Positions 5,379 through 8,647 of a stretch of DNA of 8,647 bases are shown here, piece after piece. Source of the stretch: 2-01-FULL-40-42 sp964349415 (lineage in GTDB: Bacteria; Patescibacteriota; Microgenomatia; UBA1406; GWC2-37-13); NCBI GenBank assembly GCA_964349415.1, contig CAYGGJ010000033.1, positions 1 through 8,647 of the forward strand, given 5' to 3'. Position 1 is the stretch's first letter, and each line of letters starts with the position of its first letter. The notes under the pieces are model-generated. The model ran no database searches. It was not told the origin of the DNA and saw nothing but the letters and a program-made list of their open reading frames with translations. The position numbers and the translations under genes are program-made.

Positions 5379-6782
5379 TTATCCGACGCTTCCGGTCATC
5401 TCCAGATTGATTAGCCGGTTTAATTCCACGGAGTATTCAAGAGGAATTTCTTTTGTAATCGGCTCTATGAATCCATTGACCAAAAGTCCCTCGGCATCAG
5501 ATCTTGAGATTCCGCGTGATGTTAAATAAAAAAGTTTTTCTTCGCCCAGTTTTTCAACCGTTGCCTCGTGCTGAATTGAAGTATCGCTTTCTTTTATTTT
5601 CATGTAAGGATATGTGTCTGATCTTGAATTTTCATCAAGAATCAGAGCATCACAGGAAACATAGACAGAAGAATTTTTAGCTCCGGGATGTACGACAACC
5701 AACCCTCTATACGATGTTCTTCCTCCGTCTTTTGATATTGATTTTGAGATCACCCGTGACGACGTATCAGGCGCCATATGAAGCATTTTGGCACCCGCGT
5801 CCTGATGTTGACCCTTTCCTGCAAATGCGATTGAAAGCACCTCTCCTCTTGCTCTTTTTCCGGTCAGGTAAACGCTCGGATACTTCATCGTAACTCCTGA
5901 ACCCAAATTACAATCCACCCATTCCATGACAGCGTCTTCATCTGCTTTTGCCCGCTTGGTCACCAGATTGAAGATATTTTTGCTCCAGTTCTGCACTGTT
6001 GTATACCGGACACGCGCTCCTTTTTTAACATAAATCTCAACTACTGCCGAGTGCAAAGACTTTGTGGTGTAGATAGGTGCAGTACAACCTTCGATATAGT
6101 GAACGTAGCTCCCTTCGTCTGCGATGATAAGCGTCCGCTCAAACTGTCCGAATCGCTCGGCATTTATGCGGAAATATGCCTGAAGTGGAAGCGTAACCTT
6201 TACCCCTTTTGGGATATAGACAAATGACCCACCCGACCAGACCGCTGAATTTAATGCGGCAAATTTATTATCATGTGAAGGAATCAGTCTTCCAAAATAT
6301 TCTTTTACCAACTCCGGATACTTCTTAAGACCGGTATCCATATCGCAGAAAACTACTCCCTGTCTGTCCAGTTCTTTATTTATACTTTCATACACTACTT
6401 CGGATTCGTATTGTGCACTCACCCCTGCCAAAAACTTTTTCTCTGCCTCAGGTACTCCGATTTTGTCATAGGTATCTTTAATCTCTGCGGGTAAATCTTC
6501 CCATGAATTTACCTGTACGTCGGTTGGCCGGATAAAGTAAAAAATATCATCAAAATCAATCCTTGATAAATCTGCGCCCCACTTCGGCATCTTTTTCTCC
6601 TTAAATATTTTGTAAGATTTCAGACGGAATTCTTTCATCCAAGCTGGCTCACCCTTCATATCAGAGATCATTGCGACGATGCCTTCAGACAATCCTTTCT
6701 TTGCCTTGAAGACATTTTTTTCGGGCATTGAGAAGCCGTATTTGTATTCAAAATCTAAGTTTGGTGCTATTGGTACTGCCAT
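5379..6782 (-). CDS. sufB: Fe-S cluster assembly scaffold SufB
   Basis: A full-length SufB of 467 residues (B. subtilis 465, E. coli 495), the main scaffold of the SufBC2D complex in the cytoplasm. Recognisable parts are the N-terminal helical region, SAVWSGGSFVYIPKGV at 179-194, the beta-helix core with QNWSKNIFNLVTKRA at 264-278 and FAGKGQHQDAGAKMLH at 320-335, and the C-terminal SufC-binding helices (LFYLTSRGISRSDAEG at 417-432, ending GSVG). Glu406 in IQHEATV matches E. coli Glu434, important for cluster assembly. The E. coli Cys405 position is Ser386 here; Bacillus-type SufB also lacks this Cys, so the protein is of the Firmicute type. Cys377 in SCDAL is retained. It begins 8 nt after the sufC stop without a Shine-Dalgarno site; ATG at 6782 fits the family N-terminus. 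Confidence 0.97.
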   Translation of the reverse strand: MAVPIAPNLDFEYKYGFSMPEKNVFKAKKGLSEGIVAMISDMKGEPAWMKEFRLKSYKIFKEKKMPKWGADLSRIDFDDIFYFIRPTDVQVNSWEDLPAEIKDTYDKIGVPEAEKKFLAGVSAQYESEVVYESINKELDRQGVVFCDMDTGLKKYPELVKEYFGRLIPSHDNKFAALNSAVWSGGSFVYIPKGVKVTLPLQAYFRINAERFGQFERTLIIADEGSYVHYIEGCTAPIYTTKSLHSAVVEIYVKKGARVRYTTVQNWSKNIFNLVTKRAKADEDAVMEWVDCNLGSGVTMKYPSVYLTGKRARGEVLSIAFAGKGQHQDAGAKMLHMAPDTSSRVISKSISKDGGRTSYRGLVVVHPGAKNSSVYVSCDALILDENSRSDTYPYMKIKESDTSIQHEATVEKLGEEKLFYLTSRGISRSDAEGLLVNGFIEPITKEIPLEYSVELNRLINLEMTGSVG

Positions 6783-6790
6783 GGTGTTAA

Positions 6791-7507
6791 TTAATTAACT
6801 GCTTTTTCATATCCGTCTTTTTCTATTTTTAGAACCAGCTTCTTATCTCCTACTTTTTTTAACTTACCATCCATAAGTATCAAAACCTTATCCGGATTTA
6901 AAAGCTTTAATACTCTACTGTAATGGGTAATTAATATATAGGTCTTGTTTTTTTTATGTTTCTTTAAAAAGGTTGCGATTGCACGGAGCGCGTCAACATC
7001 AACACCGGTATCTATCTCATCGAAGATCATGATTTTTTTATCAAGTACCGCTGCCTGCAAGGTTTCCAGCTTCTTTTTTTCTCCGCCCGAAGCACCTTCA
7101 TTCAAAGACCGCGAAAGCAGGTCTTGAGAAACGTTCAGTTCCAATGCATACTTGTCAATTTCTTGTCTTATCTCAAGCGGGTCTCTTTTTTTGGATAATG
7201 CGACGTAAAGGAGTTCCCGTATTGAAACTCCGGCCAAAGAAAGAGGAGACTGAAAAGACAAAAACATTCCGCCTTCGGATCTTTTTTCTGGGGAGAGATT
7301 GTCGATACGCTTATTGCCCAACGTAATTCTTGTTTTTTTTGATGTAGTATATGAAGGATGCCCCATCAAAGAATATGCAAATGAGGATTTACCCGAACCG
7401 TTAGGACCCATAATGACGTATATTTTTCCGGGCGAAAAGTTAAAATTGAAGTTCTCTATGATTTTTTTCTTCCCGACGGAAACGCTTAAGTTTTTGACAG
7501 CCAACAT
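6791..7507 (-). CDS. sufC: Fe-S assembly ATPase SufC
   Basis: A 238-residue soluble ABC-type ATPase that drives conformational change of the SufB-SufD scaffold; family members are about 245-260. All nucleotide-binding motifs are intact: Walker A GPNGSGKS at 34-41, Q-loop Gln86 in LSFQSP, the signature SGGEKKK at 140-146, Walker B IMIFDE at 159-164 with Glu164, the D-loop IDTGVDVDAL that is typical of SufC, and H-loop His195 in LITHY. No membrane partner is encoded nearby, as expected for SufC. It is the first gene of the suf operon: a promoter and two palindromes lie in the 71 nt before its ATG at 7507. No Shine-Dalgarno site is seen; the product's start (MLAVKNLSVSVG) is standard for the family. 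Confidence 0.97.
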   Translation of the reverse strand: MLAVKNLSVSVGKKKIIENFNFNFSPGKIYVIMGPNGSGKSSFAYSLMGHPSYTTSKKTRITLGNKRIDNLSPEKRSEGGMFLSFQSPLSLAGVSIRELLYVALSKKRDPLEIRQEIDKYALELNVSQDLLSRSLNEGASGGEKKKLETLQAAVLDKKIMIFDEIDTGVDVDALRAIATFLKKHKKNKTYILITHYSRVLKLLNPDKVLILMDGKLKKVGDKKLVLKIEKDGYEKAVN

Positions 7508-7508
7508 A

Positions 7509-7538
7509 CAATTTAGAAATTGAGGACAATCTAATTGT
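7509..7538 (-). promoter_or_regulatory. two adjacent palindromes, candidate operator of the suf operon
   Basis: The first palindrome (7526-7538) reads ACAATTAGATTGT on the minus strand: 5-base arms around a 3-base centre, overlapping the -10 box and the expected start of transcription. The second (7509-7522) reads CAATTTCTAAATTG: 6-base arms around 2 bases, ending two bases before the sufC ATG. They share CAAT/ATTG half sites. The placement suits a repressor such as an Fe-S-sensing Rrf2 or SufR-type protein, but no regulator gene is in the window and the sites do not match an IscR consensus that I can recite. The region is AT-rich, so chance is possible. Confidence 0.45.
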
Positions 7539-7562
7539 AAAAAATTACAGGCTGATTATCAA
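7534..7562 (-). promoter_or_regulatory. sigma70-type promoter of the suf operon
   Basis: Reading the minus strand, TTGATA (7562 to 7557, five of six consensus bases) is followed after 17 bp by TACAAT (7539 to 7534, five of six). Transcription would start near 7527, giving a leader of about 20 nt. It lies in the gap between the tsaD stop and the sufC start, which separates the suf operon from tsaD. No convincing hairpin terminator for tsaD is seen in the gap. Confidence 0.7.
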
Positions 7563-7578
7563 ACCCAACGAAAGCTGT

Positions 7579-8647
7579 TTAAAGCGTAAGACGGGGGACT
7601 CTATCCAAAGAATCAAAGTCTTTTACAAACAAACTTTTTTTTGCTTTATAGGAAGCGGCTACTCCGATCATTACCGCGTTGTCTCCTGATAGATACGGAT
7701 AGACGGGAAAGTAAGCGTTTCCACCTTTATCCTTTACGAGATCTCTCAGTCTCTTTCTAAGATACATGTTCGCCGAGACTCCTCCACCGAGAAGAATTTT
7801 ATTCACACCTGTTTTTTCCATTGCCTTTTTGGTTTTTATAAGTAGGCTTTCAAAAACAGCTTCTTGAAAGGAAGAAGCGAGATACTTCATCTGTTTATTT
7901 ATTTCTTTTTCATCCATTTTTTTAAGAAGGTAGTAGAAGGCGGTTTTTAAGCCGGAAAATGAAAAGTTTAGGTCGTCTGATTTTTTCATAGGCCTTGGTA
8001 GTTTATACTCATCTTTGTTTTTGACTTGAGTAGAAAGTGTTTCTATAAGCGGCCCACCCGGATAACCTAGTCCTAAAAGCTTAGCTGCCTTATCCAGCGC
8101 CTCGCCGCCTGCATCATCCAAGGTTTCCCCCAAAACTCTATAGCTTAGATGATCTTTGAAAAGTACTAATTCGGTATGACCTCCTGATACCAAAAGCGCA
8201 AGATATGGAAATTCAAATGGATTTTTCGGATTACCTTTTTGGTTTTGAGCAAAGCAAGAGTAAATATGTCCTTCCATGTGGTTGACCGAGATAAGTTTTT
8301 TACCATATGTCTTTGTGAGCTCTTTTGCTTTTTCAATTCCCACTTCCAAAGCTATCGCAAGACCCGGCCCCTGAGTAACTGCTACAACGCCTATTAAATT
8401 CATTGCAGAGACAACAGGGGAGTCGCTTTTCTTTTTTGACTGAATGGTTTTTAAAAATTTCTTACAAGTCTCCTCTATAACGCTGTCTATTCTTTCCTGA
8501 TGAGCCCGCTTTGCAAGAGACGGAACAACCCCTCCCCATTTCTTATGTATTAGTATCTGGGAATATGTGGCGTGAGAAATTATTTTTCGTCCTTCTGTTA
8601 TTGCCACTGCTGTTTCATCACATGATGTATCAATTGCTAATATATAC
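7579..8647 (-). CDS. tsaD: tRNA N6-threonylcarbamoyladenosine transferase TsaD, start codon cut by window edge
   Basis: Transfers threonylcarbamoyl to A37 of ANN-decoding tRNAs, working with TsaB and TsaE in bacteria. The frame stays open to the right edge: the terminal G at 8647 is followed by codons for YILAIDTSCDETAVAITEG, the typical N-terminus, so the ATG most likely has only its last base in the window. This gives 356 residues (family about 330-345). A GTG at 8607 is an internal Val and would remove the first nucleotide-binding strand. Numbering from the inferred Met: metal-binding His124 and His128 in HMEGH, SGGHTEL at 155-161, GYPGGP near 195, GGGVSAN at 288-294 and SGDNA with metal ligand Asp323. 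A lysine-rich stretch near 70-76 makes it slightly longer than usual. It is transcribed towards the suf operon but separated from it by 71 nt with a promoter; no functional link is needed. Confidence 0.96.
   Translation of the reverse strand, partial: YILAIDTSCDETAVAITEGRKIISHATYSQILIHKKWGGVVPSLAKRAHQERIDSVIEETCKKFLKTIQSKKKSDSPVVSAMNLIGVVAVTQGPGLAIALEVGIEKAKELTKTYGKKLISVNHMEGHIYSCFAQNQKGNPKNPFEFPYLALLVSGGHTELVLFKDHLSYRVLGETLDDAGGEALDKAAKLLGLGYPGGPLIETLSTQVKNKDEYKLPRPMKKSDDLNFSFSGLKTAFYYLLKKMDEKEINKQMKYLASSFQEAVFESLLIKTKKAMEKTGVNKILLGGGVSANMYLRKRLRDLVKDKGGNAYFPVYPYLSGDNAVMIGVAASYKAKKSLFVKDFDSLDRVPRLTL

Noticed and set aside
6174..6500. SufB lacking the Cys at the E. coli Cys405 position, considered as a defect
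   Set aside because: The position (Ser386, codon near 5625-5627) is also not Cys in Bacillus-type SufB, as recalled from that sequence, so it marks a subtype and not a broken protein. The range here only points to the gene.
6783..6796. TTAATTAATTAA self-complementary run between sufC and sufB
   Set aside because: Simple AT repeat formed by the stop-codon context; no spacing to a promoter that would suggest an operator.
7540..7581. Rho-independent terminator after tsaD
   Set aside because: There is a short T run (minus strand, near 7540-7546) but no convincing GC-rich stem before it; the run is part of the promoter spacer.
8605..8607. GTG as the tsaD start
   Set aside because: The frame continues upstream to the window edge with the conserved N-terminal strand (ILAIDTSCDETA), so the GTG is an internal Val.

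Overview
All nine genes in this window are read from the minus strand, so transcription runs from the right end to the left end. The set consists of tsaD, a compact SUF iron-sulfur cluster operon (sufC-sufB-sufD-sufS), a proline/threonine-rich surface protein, then sufU, a small ferredoxin, a 56-residue zinc-ribbon protein and the alpha subunit of a 2-oxoacid:acceptor (ferredoxin) oxidoreductase. The style is that of a small-genome bacterium, most likely of the Candidate Phyla Radiation (Patescibacteria), perhaps Microgenomates. The reasons are moderate-to-low GC, very tight packing, shortened proteins (SufD, SufU), few Shine-Dalgarno sites, and a membrane-anchored protein with long PTPTPT runs. 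This taxonomic call is inference from style and recall; there is no rRNA or other phylogenetic marker here that I could place without a search.

Right part (7579-8647): tsaD, the tRNA t6A modification enzyme, nearly complete. The window ends inside its probable ATG. A 71-nt gap follows that carries a well-formed sigma70-type promoter (TTGATA-17-TACAAT) and, between that promoter and the sufC start, two palindromes that look like operators.

Middle (3543-7507): sufC, sufB, sufD and sufS lie end to end, with gaps of 8 and 14 nt and one 8-nt overlap. They encode the SufC ATPase, the SufB scaffold, a strongly shortened SufD partner and the SufS cysteine desulfurase. Next comes a separate promoter (TTGACA-16-TACAAT) whose -35 box overlaps the sufS stop codon. 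It should drive a surface protein with two membrane segments, eight cysteines outside the cell and a Pro/Thr stalk.

Left part (1-2493): sufU, overlapping by ATGA with a three-cysteine ([3Fe-4S]-type) ferredoxin, which in turn overlaps a small zinc-ribbon gene. The alpha subunit of the oxidoreductase starts 18 nt further on and runs off the left edge. The logic is coherent: SufS and SufU mobilise sulfur, SufBCD builds clusters, and the ferredoxin and the oxidoreductase are plausible users of clusters and of each other (ferredoxin as electron acceptor). The main points of novelty are the miniaturised SufD, the hybrid SufU, the unannotated overlapping zinc-ribbon gene, the palindromic suf leader and the surface-protein gene lying inside the Fe-S locus. 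No RNA gene, CRISPR array, transposon or attachment site was seen. No stretch over 300 bases lacks a gene.
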